Part shown: positions 13,612 through 24,249 of the stretch, piece by piece
How positions within the stretch are numbered: the first letter of the stretch is position 1
How the letters are laid out: every line of letters begins with the position of its first letter
From: Membranipora membranacea
Lineage: Eukaryota > Bryozoa > Gymnolaemata > Cheilostomatida > Membraniporidae
Reading direction: 5' to 3'
NCBI GenBank assembly: GCA_914767715.1
Contig: OU612069.1
Location: forward strand, 28,269,387-28,333,386
DNA length: 64,000 nucleotides
Notes under the pieces: generated by a model
The model's database searches: none
The model's input: only the letters and a program-made list of their open reading frames with translations
What the model was told of the DNA's origin: nothing
Translations under genes and position numbers: made by a program

Positions 13612-13640
13612 CGATGATACGTTAAGTTGTGGTTTGCTAT
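13612..13640 (+). pseudogene. Truncated duplicate of the Reeler gene's start
   Basis: The duplicated promoter and leader continues into the first codons of the downstream Reeler gene, where copy A breaks. In copy B the gene begins ATGATGATACGATACGTTG and stays open. In copy A the same place reads gatgatacgttaag, giving an ATG followed within three codons by TAA. The duplication ends immediately afterwards. No later exon is present, so this is a non-coding relic that may still carry a promoter. Confidence 0.6.
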
Positions 13641-16485
13641 ACACCCCTGAACCACCCTACGGACTGTGCACTCCCACACCACCCAACGCTCTAGAATGCA
13701 AATGCCCTAAATGATGAAATTGAAAATTGAATTTTTTACATTTCCCACATGATGCATTCAGGAGTGTTGAAGTTACCACAAATTTGAAGATGTCTCGTGT
13801 TTTAAAATGTTTATTTAATCTCATTGGTTCAAATTTGCATCGTATTTATAGGAATAGTAGATACAAAAGGCCAATTATCTCAGCTTATGAAATTTTTGTT
13901 TATGACGTTCGCATTCTTACCAAGCGAATACCCCACACCAATACACTATATGCACACACATAAACCGCCAACCTAGCCTTGTTAACCGGACACTGGCCGT
14001 ATGGCTGTATGTCAAGGCTTCCGCCAACCACGTGTACATACTTAAATCACCCAATTATCTGTACACTACCACGCCGCCCCACCGAAACCTGTACATCCAT
14101 ACAGCATACAACTATAAATACGCTCCTAACACCAAACCACCTATAAACTAGCCCTCACACTAGCCCATTATCAATACATACAGCCTGAACACCAGCCCTA
14201 TATTTAATCGACCCGGCATCACCGCAATCAACCCTCATACAAGGGTAACTGCCAAAGAATCAAACTTGATGGAAGTGGTTGCAGAACTACCGTATAAAAG
14301 ATATACTATGTTGAGGAATGTAAAGATACAAAATAAATATACAGGATAAATTAAGCTGCGTTTATACAGAGAAGATGTCTTAGTTTCTTCTTGACTGCAG
14401 ATTGGCAAGCAACTAGTTGCAGCTGTGTAAACACACTGGTGTCGCAAAAACCAGGTGAGGGAAACCAAACTTAGCAACAATTTCCAGAATGCGGCAGTGT
14501 TGCATTTCAAGCAGCTGTTGCTGGCAACTTGGTGTGGCTTTATTATTTCACCAATCACAAAGATTCAAAAGAATCTGTCTGTTCTGTTCTGTCCTAGCAT
14601 CAGTTTGCATACATTCATCACACTATCAAGCGCAGATGGTTGCCTGTGTGTAAACAGATGGGCAACTGCAAGTTTCCATTACAAGTTTCCAAAGCAAGCA
14701 CTAAAATTTTACATTTGGTAGAATAATTTAAGAATACCATTTTTGTACACTCTCAAGTTACTTATATGCGTGTTGGTCAGTCTTGCTAAAAAAACAAAGT
14801 TATCAGTTGAAATCTGCTGGAGCCGTAATATACTGAAATTCTTTTCTTGGCTTCATGCTTCAGATATATAACATAAGGCATTAAAATATAAAAACTGATA
14901 AATTTTATTGATTGATTCATTTGGTGTCATCAATGTTCAGAGTTGTCACAAACTCATTGATTATTAACTGGTTAAAATTAAAGTAATCTTCTCCGCAGCA
15001 AAATCAAGCACTTATATTCATGGTTATCCTATTTCAATGAAAATAAAAAACTGGATGAAACTAGTTTCAATAATTTGTATCCTGAATCTCTAAATTTGCC
15101 ATTGTAATGTTGTCAACGAGGTGCAGTGTTTTTGACCCGACAGCTTTTACTGAGTGACATAAGAAAACATATGAGTAAAAAGCGGTCGAATTGGGGAGAA
15201 AAAAAGATAACCAGATCATCGGTTCAATACATGCATATTTATGAACAGCCTCAATTTTCTCTTGATGTTTATGTAGCACATGTAATCAATGAGTTATATT
15301 GGCCAATATTGCTAGATTATTGGCTAGCTAGCTCTTTTTAAGTACTTTGGATGAAGGATTTCCAAGAATTTGCCAAACTTGATTCACTTATCTCTGGTGA
15401 GTTTCCAAAATTCCCTGAGAGAATTCATGTCCTTCAATCCCACGTAATAATACATTCTTACCGCTCAATCTCATTACAGACAGAAAAGAACTTGGACTTG
15501 GAGTAAATCCAAGCTCTGAGATAGTTACATATAGCTGAATCTCACAGCACTTGAGTACTCTGTGGTTACCAGCATTTGAGGGATTGACCACTATCAATCA
15601 GCCCCTGCAGATTATAAATATAACTTTCAAAGTAAAGAAATGAACTATTGAAGCGGTAGGTCTCAACAGAGTAGTGTATAGGCTTTTGATATTTTGAGAA
15701 GTATGCTTTGTTCTATTATTATGACTATGATGATGATGATGATTTTTTTTATTTATCTTCTCTTGTGTTGTTAGATGATAAATCTGATTGATTGCGGTCC
15801 GCTGATGCCCAAGGTGTACAGGAGCCTGGCTGCAAACTTTCAGCACCATTATTTCTCCAGCAAATACTTACTCAGCAAATGGAACCGACATAAGGGATCT
15901 GGCTGAGTGTTGGTTAGTGTGACTAAGTTGGTGTGGAGTGCCTCTAACTCTAAGCAAATCTTCAGGACTATTTGGATAACATACAATTTTGAGCATTCAA
16001 ACATATATATTCATATATATATATATAAATACATACATACGGATGCTCAACACTGACACCTGGTAAGGAAAGGCACTGGACTAGTAAGATCTCTGCCATC
16101 TTCTTTTTGTCAGCAATATAAAACTTACAAAGGTAAATGTTTATGTGAGATAGAATATCACCAGATAGAGATGGGAGGGAAATAAATCAAGTTGAACATT
16201 ACTGATAACAAAGTAATTATGATTTAATGAACCACATCAAATACATAAAGTAATATTAGAAAGACTTTATTATGTCTCCTTTGAACCATGCACCCTCGCT
16301 ATGGAGAATTAAATTACCCGCGTAATGAAAAATGAGCTGGTAATCTAATATTACCACATAAGAGGCTCAAAACATCCTGTTCCTTATTTAACCACTTGAG
16401 TTGAGACTGCCTGCACTGATTGTTGATCTCCACACTTCTCTTAGTCTCAATTTTGTTATGATGATACGATACGTTGTGTTTTGCA
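13641..16485 (+). repeat. Tandem segmental duplication, copy B
   Basis: Second copy of the duplication, ending inside the signal-peptide codons of the Reeler gene. It includes about 270 bp (13695-13965) absent from copy A. Copy A in turn has extra sequence at about 10190-10640, where copy B (14360-14720) does not align. The last 400 bp, which carries the gene's promoter and leader, is nearly identical to 13229-13616. Confidence 0.75.
16375..16457 (+). promoter_or_regulatory. Probable promoter and 5' leader of the Reeler gene
   Basis: A TATA-like ttatttaa at about 16384-16391 lies roughly 70 bp before the ATG. The same region exists in copy A at about 13538, where the TATA-like motif is changed to ttattcga. 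Promoter use is inferred from position only. Confidence 0.35.
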
Positions 16486-19400
16486 TAACGTTTTATCTTG
16501 TATCACGTGCTGCAGCATATGGTACAGGAGCTCCCAATGAAGTGTGTGATTCTATGACTCCACTCCACAACGCTACAGCACAGACATCTGAATCACCTTA
16601 TAAGATCTATCTATCTGGGGATAAAGAAGGGGAGTATGTCTATGTGGAGAATAATGGTAAAATTGACAGTAAGTAAGAAGCCGTATGACTCTATTTTAGG
16701 ATTGAAATTCATGTATCTGAATACAAACAAAATGGAATAAGTGTACATCTCATTCTGAATATCTTAGCATCAGGGCTGTTTCTGGTCAGCTTCAAGGTAA
16801 GCCTACATGAGTGAGAACACACAGACGTTGCTCCATTTTCCAGTTTCGATTACTGCTATCAGAACCAGAATATATAAAAGGTTGAGCTTTGCAGTGTCAG
16901 GGTTTCAGACCTTTCCGATCTATATCATCCATTATTTCATTGACTGGGAAAGGCCTGGAGCCGCTCCTTTTTATTCAATGATCTTTCAATGCTTGCTAAT
17001 ATCTGGCCCGTAGTTATAGGGGAGTCAGGGAGGCACGGCCTCCTCTAAAAAAGTGTATAAGGTGGCCTAAAAGCTATGTCATAAACAGCTCCTTTGATAT
17101 TTGCTATTTATAAAATCTAAATTGCTTTGGGGAGGTTGCAGCTCCCCTTCTAGTGAGATGTTGGACCTACATCAGATTTTTGCCTACCCTGTCATTTTCT
17201 TCTAACCTAGGGCCCTGTAATAGGCCAGTTGATTCCAGTTTGAACTCTACACGCTGTCAAGCTTCATCTGAGCTGCAGTATGTCAGTAACAGGCTATTAT
17301 TATTCTAAAGCCCTGGGTACTTAGCAGATACCATGTTAGTTAGTTATCTATTTTATTTTATCATTAGACAAAAAAAAAACAATCAACGCCTCTTTTTGCA
17401 GGCAAAATTTTGGTACAATAATGTTTGATGACATAGCTTGGAGGATAGTTAGGTTCTTTTTGGATGTATAAGTATTGTGCAAAATTTCCAGGTTTTAATT
17501 GGAACTTGATTAAATTTCTTGGGTTTGAAGCTAAACACATAAAATTAATAATCCCAAGTTTGATGTGATGTGATAATGAAAATTACATTAAATGAGTCTA
17601 TGGATTTTATGCTATTGGTAACATTTATAATGTAACACTTTGAACTGAACTGAAAAGGAAACAAAAACAAACAACAGGTCTAAAATGGATATTAATGTTA
17701 TGAGTCAAAATTTTGATTCTTTTTAATATCAAGTAACATTACAAAGGGATTCTATCATGTCAACAAAGTCACAAACATTTTATAGTAATTGCGCTGGAAT
17801 AAAAAAAAGATGGGAGCATAAACTGTATGGAAACAAAACAGACACAGATACCATGATGCTAACAAATCATCTATCTTACCACATTACCAGCTTAACAGGC
17901 CAGCTGTTAAAGACAAAGCATTAAATATCAGCACATCTGGGGATAAGTTACCATAACAAAAGTCAAACTTTAAACCATTGGAAGCAAAATAAGAACAGAA
18001 TATCCAAAGATTGCGTTTTGTTGTGCGAGGGCACTAGCCTTATCAGATATATGAAATTTTACTCTTCTTCTTTCACACTGCCTCATTTGTAGTGATACAT
18101 TGGTCGGTGAATATAGTAGAGAATATATATATAATATATATATATATACAAGCAAAAGAAAATACTGATAAGAATTTAATTTTGAAATTCCTTCAGAAGA
18201 CTTAATTCGATTGTCTATATACTTGACAGTCACACTGAAGAATGAGGGAATATCAGATGGTGTTGAAGGATTCGAAGGTTTTCTCTGCACAGCTGAGCAG
18301 GGGAGACAAGTCAGAGTAGGAAGCTTTACTTTTGAGAGAAAAGATCTGGTCAGAGAAGCATGTGAAGAGAAGGTAAAATTGCTATTTTCTTTGAACAATC
18401 CCTTCTCCTGGAAAACCCCAACTCCTAAATATCGCCTGAACATCTCCCGTAAATTCTGCATACTTCCTCTGCGTCCTTATCAATGTCCTCGCCCCCTCCT
18501 GTCCACCAATCAGCCAGTCAACAAAGCTGCAGCCCCACCCTGCAAACCTCTCTCCAGCTATTTGGGAAATCTCACCTTCTAAATATCTCCATCTCTTTGA
18601 AGACAAAACTTCCCTAATAACTTGAGCTCCTGAATTATCCACAAACCAATATGCCTCATACCCTGCTCTCGTCCCGTCCCGTCCCGTCCCCTTAACCAAC
18701 CCCTACCAGTCAAATTGGTCGCCTCATCTCCTAGAATCCTTTCTCTCACTATCCTGAACACCCATTTCTCCTAAGCCATGTCCAACTCCTTGCTCATGGT
18801 TATTATCCATATGTTGGATCTCTAAATGTAACTGAGGCAATATATCTGTATCGAGCACATAGTCATAGTTTGCATCGAATATTACCGGTAGCTGATATGC
18901 ACAGCTTCCAGGATAAATAAATGTAATAAATAAAATAATATAATATAATATATATATATGTAATTTTGTGTTTGCCACTTAATATCCCATTCATGTGAAC
19001 TCATCATATATGTATATTATAGGATGGGATAACTCATAGCACATCCACACATATTGATGAGCTTGTCATCTCCTTCCACGCTCCAGATAAGGGCTTTACC
19101 AGCGACAGAGTGGAGATATGGTATGTGTGGGCTCAATAATCCATTTTCTCTGTCATGTCTGTCTCTCTGCCATGTCTGTCTCTCTCTCATGTCTGTCTCT
19201 CTGTCATGTCTGTATCTCTGTCATGTATGTCTACCTGTCATGTCTCTGCTCATTTATTTGGTATGAGATTCAACTGTTAGTGCGAACTTTGGCGCAGATT
19301 ATCAAGGTTTGATACAAAAATTTGTCCAATACGAAGATTGAGCTCCTTAGCATTATTAAGTGGAACTCGGGATAAGCGGGGAAATATTGGGCGTGTCTAA

Positions 19401-20877
19401 ACTTTAGCAATAAAGAAAATTATAATCCTACACAGCTATATCTAAGCCAAATCCTTCTTTTGACTTTTAGAGGCTTACTGATATAAACTGTGAATGTGTG
19501 GGAAAAGAGCAGGAAGTATACAAAAGTTAATAAATTATATGAGCTTGTCCACAACACATCTATTTATTGCACATCATTTCTTTCAGTATAAACTGACAAG
19601 TTTTATTGGCTGTAAAATGAGAACTTAAATTAAATAAAACAGTCCCTAATTATTGTACAGGTTATTTTGATCACTCACTATTTTGCATTCGGTTATGATT
19701 TTACATCAAGTGAAGGGCATTGATATATAGATTTCCATGTTCCCGAATCAACCATACCGATTCTAGCTGACTACACAGAAATTTGAGAGGCAGAGTATTG
19801 GTTTTGTTTACCAAAGAGAGTCACAGTGACTAGGTGCTGTGGTTGCGGTTGATCGCAACCGAGTAAATACATTAGGAGCCAGCTAGTAGATACTTCTGAT
19901 TGTAAAAAGAAGGATATTGTCCTTCCGTCTCTCCAGTCCGTTCAGCAAAAATCTTTGTCCAAAGTATAGATGCTTTTCCATCAAGACGATTTTCTGCCCG
20001 TCCTTGCCAATTCAACCAAAAACATCCATCCAGAATTTTCTTGTCCCTCCATCAAAATGATATGTCCATGCCTGCCAACAGAAAAAAATTGCCTACCCAG
20101 CATTTTTCTGCCCATTCATTGAAAGATGTTGTCTGTCCGTCCATGCAAAAACTGTCTGTGTAAAACTTCTTTACTTGTCCATCAAAAAGATTTATTCGTT
20201 TGTCCATACCAATCATTAATTTAATATTTAATTTGATTTATTTCATATTGTTATCCATGTCCATTATCCATGTCAGTACAGTTCGTTTGTCCGTCCAACT
20301 GTACCTGTGTCATCCTGTCCATTGCACACGTGGTTTTCACTAGGTCCATCAATTCTTAGTTTCTGTTGCGAATAGCATAACAAGAGGTAAAAGATTATAT
20401 TATATACAATTCATCTAACATTTGATTTGTTCCACTTTATTTTGCAGGTGTACATTTGTAGAGCACAAAGCCACATTCTGGAAATGGGTGAAGGGAGATT
20501 TTGCTATCAGAATAAATGTATCTAAACCTGCTGATGCCTGCAGTGAGGCAACCTACACAGGTGAACACCCGATCATTAATCATCAGATTGTTATTGATCA
20601 GATCATCAATCATCAGTTTTTAAATCCATGACCTTAATCTGTAATTCTGGTTCAAACTCGGCTGCAACACTGAAGAGTTTGACATTTAATATCCTCATTC
20701 TGGCATTTAATATCAGAAATCACCAAAATCTTTAATATCACAGCAAGTAATAATATTTGAGAAGAGAACACAGATTGAGTAGACCATGTCGCTGTAACAA
20801 TACTGTCTCTTCTTACAGGAGGTCAATGTCCTCTACTGCTGCTGGTATTGATGATGTCAGCACTGCTCACACAGTAG
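16458..20877 (+). CDS. Secreted Reeler-domain protein with GPI-anchor signal
   Basis: Five coding exons: 16458-16668, 18197-18372, 19023-19120, 20448-20560 and 20819-20877, giving 218 residues. All junctions are GT-AG and the phases (1, 0, 2, 1) agree. Residues 1-20 are a signal peptide (RYVVFCITFYLVSRAAA). What follows matches the Reeler fold seen in reelin, spondin, ferric-chelate reductases and insect defence proteins: GAPNEVC with a cysteine near the mature N-terminus, EGFEGFLCTAEQG and RVGSFTF in exon 2 (the family's fkGFll...vGtF core), and GITHSTS followed by ISFHAP in exon 3 (the thSs...f.W.aP block). The last exon adds GGQC and a hydrophobic tail (LLLLVLMMSALL) at the very end, typical of GPI attachment. 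The protein is therefore predicted at the outer cell surface; small Reeler proteins are often immune-related in invertebrates, but no role is shown here. An alternative start is the ATG at 16461. Confidence 0.85.
19138..19252 (+). repeat. Minisatellite of CTCT/CATGTCTGT units
   Basis: Directly after the donor of Reeler exon 3, units of the form tctctgtcatgtctgt recur about six times with small changes (gccatg, ctcatg, tacctg). It lies wholly in the intron, and the open frames across it come from the repeat. Confidence 0.8.
19915..20340 (+). repeat. Degenerate repeat rich in gtccatc and tgtccgt
   Basis: Intron 3 of the Reeler gene holds an irregular tract in which gtccatc, gtccgtc and tgcccatt blocks alternate with caaaaa or aaaaga blocks, roughly every 40-60 bases. 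It looks like an old, heavily mutated tandem repeat with no coding content. Confidence 0.5.
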
Positions 20878-21356
20878 GAGGTCAAGCAAAGGTCACAGCA
20901 GAGAACTCCACTATGACATAAACCTAACATTGATGAATGTCTACAATACCCACCATGTTACCCTTTATCTCACTGGATGTACACCAGTTCTATGTTCTCC
21001 ACCTAAACCGAGACATCAGAAGATGCAATGTCGGCACTGCTTGACGAGACTGAATATAAAAGATTGTTTTGTATAGTTGAGTTTGAAAATTTAACACTGA
21101 AATAATGATTTTTTTCTCAGTCAAAAATGTTTATTATTATATGTTAGTTAAGATCACATGGTTCTTTCTCAGTTCTTTCACCTTTCATTTTCAATCCAAA
21201 AACTGAGAATGAAAGGTGCCTTGAGGGTTCAGCCACCTTATTCGGTACCTATTTGGATCATGATTAGGATATCCATGTTTAACTCTAACCCATGTCGCAT
21301 GAGCAAATATTTCTATCTTAAATTAAATCCCAACGTTTTAAAATCAAGTTTTCAGA

Positions 21357-21362
21357 AATAAA
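21357..21362 (+). terminator. Polyadenylation signal of the Reeler gene
   Basis: AATAAA followed 35-50 bases later by a GT-rich stretch (ttgtttttgttgagttg). It sits about 480 bp after the stop codon and is the best plus-strand signal in this interval. Confidence 0.55.
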
Positions 21363-21399
21363 AGTCTCAAGTTTGAAGATTTACCTATCAAAATTGTTT

Positions 21400-23950
21400 T
21401 TGTTGAGTTGTTTGGTTATCAATGAACTGATGTTGTTATGTTGTTGTGGTTATTGGGAGGTTATTTGATAAAGAGCGCGTAATGCTCGACCAGTATTACT
21501 AAAAATCTCTGAGAAGGCTTGGCAAGCCAGTAAATAATATAAATTATACCTGGCTGTGGAGTGTTATAGATTTAAATAACGAACGTTTTCCGATTGTAAT
21601 TCCTCTTTAGTCCGAATCTTTGCCCCTTGCTTTTTGATTGATGCTCACCTATGCCTGGAAATTTTTCATAGTTGTCTATTTTTGGATGATGAGTAAATAA
21701 CTTTGATGAAAAAAGCCCAGTTCTGCAAATGTAGTTAATGATGAGTTACGCGTTTACATGTATGCACAGTCGAAAACAGGGTTTTATTTTTTCAAATCAA
21801 TTCAACTCTTTTCTCAGGACCAATCAATTCGTGTTTTACTTTTCTTGTTTTAAAAGTTGGACTAAGTTACTGTCGGCACTAATTAAAACAAAATGTAACA
21901 ACGGACAGCCCAGGACTTGAGTAATGGCTGTCCTGTTACATGAGTACGACTAAACCTATCAGGGAAACATCGATCCCATGTCCCCTTTGAAATCATCCCT
22001 TCTTCTTTCTTATTTTTTTTGTTTGAAAATTTTTGTTGCTTCTTGTGTTAATGACTAATGGTAGCATCTTTATGTGTTTAATTAAACTTACAGTTTTGGA
22101 AACTTTTAAAAAGGAAACCGGAACTGAAAAGGATGAAAATTTTAAGGTAATAATAAACTTTGGTTACTGTTTTATAATCTAAGTGCTTGGTTACTTGGCG
22201 GCACATCATCGCAATGAAATTAAAATTATATGTGACAGGAATATTAAGTTTCACTTGAATTCCAAATAACTATCATTACTTTGCACACACCAGGAATTTT
22301 GTTGCAATTGTTGCAACGTAGTGTAGACCACCCAGCAGCACCATTTGTGTATTTGATGGGTCAAAAAATATGCAATGCCCCATCTTTGTTCTTAGTATGT
22401 CTCACATGCCACTTAAGATACAGCTCTCAGAGCTTAAATCATATGTCTGAGCTTAGTCGTTTCTTATCACAACAAACCATGCGCCAAGCTCATAGAGTAC
22501 TGAGTGATTAGAGAAGTTATCTGTTCATGCCTTAAGAGAAGATAATTCAAATTATTCTGATTGGAAATTAGAATCAGGAGCAGAGCATATCGAAATAAAA
22601 ACCCCAAGTCAAACCCAAAATTAAACTGATGCTACTAGAGATGGATAGTTTTAAAGGTTTGATGTCCTTGTGCCTCAAATCAAAGAGATTGTTTCTTCTG
22701 CTTGGGTCGCCACAGGATAGTGCAACAATCTGGTACTTAGAAGGAATCTAGAACCCTTTCTGATATTGTATAATTGTCAGTTTGTGATGCGTTATATGCG
22801 GTATTTATTTGATCGATTGAAAAACCACAAAACCACAACTTGTTAGATCTAAGCCAAAAACATAAAAGGAATAAATGATGAAAGGTTGCATTATCTTTGC
22901 AACCTGATTGGTTGTTGGAGTTTCTGCAGTTAGTCCTTGCTCTGCAGTTGCAGACAACTCCCCGTGATGCAGTGGAAGACAGCTCCTTGTTCTGCCTGTA
23001 CACTGCAGACATCACCTGTCCTCTTAACTCTCAAGTTCAGTTAGCAGCCGAATATACACTTTCATATGTAAGTTATGTTCATGGATATTTTATATTTTAT
23101 ATCTACCTGCTGATTTCTATTAGGTCATCTCTTCGGCTGAACTGTTAACACTTCATAATATATTATGTTACATGAATGATAGCAGCCTCAAAGACCTCAG
23201 GTCTTCTCTGAGAACACATCAACAACTGGAGGAACTAAACCACCTCAACATAATCATGCAGCTAATTAAATCAGTCTGTTATCAAATATCTCCTGACCCA
23301 AAAACTTGACCTGTATCAGGTTTTCCTTCTCACCGAGTGGTGTTTGGAGTTGAAACATGCACCCACATACAGATGGGAATAGACATGATATATCCGACTA
23401 TCTAGCAAAAGTTGCATGGTAAAATTGTCTTTTTCAATTAATAATAGCAATTATTGCTTCCAAGTTATCTTCATATGAAGTAAGAGAGCGGGCGGGAGTT
23501 GACCTAACAGTGTCACAACATCAATAAAACCTTATTATAACTATGCGCTGGTCTAGAACTAATGCAGTTCTCTCATTTCATGGCTATTATAGTAGCATAG
23601 CTGCATCAGCAAACATGAGGAAATGCAGTGAGGAAGGGACTTGCCTGAGTTAATAAAGTTTATAGGGAAATCAAATTGAGCCACTAACATCATCAATAAG
23701 CAAAAGTTATATGGCATCAGAAAGTCAGGACTTTGTAAAAACAGCAGCTCTGTGACCAAATTGGGTGCGGACAGAAAGCTAGACTTTTCTTTTCCATAAT
23801 TGGGTTGACTGCTAAGAAACACGGGACCGCCTTTCACACTGCAGGCACACAGATTTATTTGCGTTATCATTTGACCAACTGTGTTTCACTTTTGAGAATC
23901 ATGTAAACTGGGAATAATTAAAAGGCAACACATCATGAAGATGTAGGTAG
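21400..23950. other. Intergenic, nothing recognised
   Basis: Between the convergent ends of the Reeler gene and the minus-strand acidic-protein gene I see no supported exon, RNA gene or element. The open frames are short, lack a good start and have no protein-like features. Confidence 0.5.
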
Positions 23951-23975
23951 TCCAAAAAATTAAAAAGTGTAAGGT

Positions 23976-23981
23976 TTTATT
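23976..23981 (-). terminator. Polyadenylation signal of the acidic repeat gene
   Basis: AATAAA on the minus strand (plus-strand tttatt), 269 bp after the stop codon at 24250. Confidence 0.5.
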
Positions 23982-24249
23982 TTTAATGGTTATATTGAAT
24001 TTATATGAATATACTGTTGTTTATAATAGCGTAGAAAAAAAAGGGTTATAATGTGGAATATTAGGCCATAACAGCAGTGACAGTAGGTATATTTAGAGAA
24101 GCTGATGCTTGACATAAGGAGATAACAGAACTTCACAACCACACACAAATAAGAGACAAGAGGAGACAAGTACCACATAGATAAACGATTGTACAGTGCG
24201 CATTATTCTAGATGCTGATTCGCTGAGATCATTGATCATCATGAATCTG

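Larger units (their letters stand above)
9640..13640 (+). repeat. Tandem segmental duplication, copy A
   Basis: Copy A of an imperfect direct duplication whose second copy runs 13641-16485. Matching landmarks are: the CAC-rich block at 9640-10010 with 13635-14250; 10095-10180 with 14270-14350; 10660-10900 with 14740-14960; 11150-11900 with 15180-15720; 11960-12095 with 15790-15935; and 13225-13640 with 16065-16485. The last pair is nearly identical by eye, while the others are clearly more diverged. Copy A carries about 1.1 kb (12100-13220) that copy B lacks. The join falls in a short similarity, tttgctata at the end of copy A against tttgcataa at the end of copy B. Confidence 0.8.

Noticed and set aside
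22897-23148. 83-codon plus frame with a possible donor (gtaagt) inside
   Set aside because: There is no in-frame ATG or convincing acceptor, and no partner exon was found.
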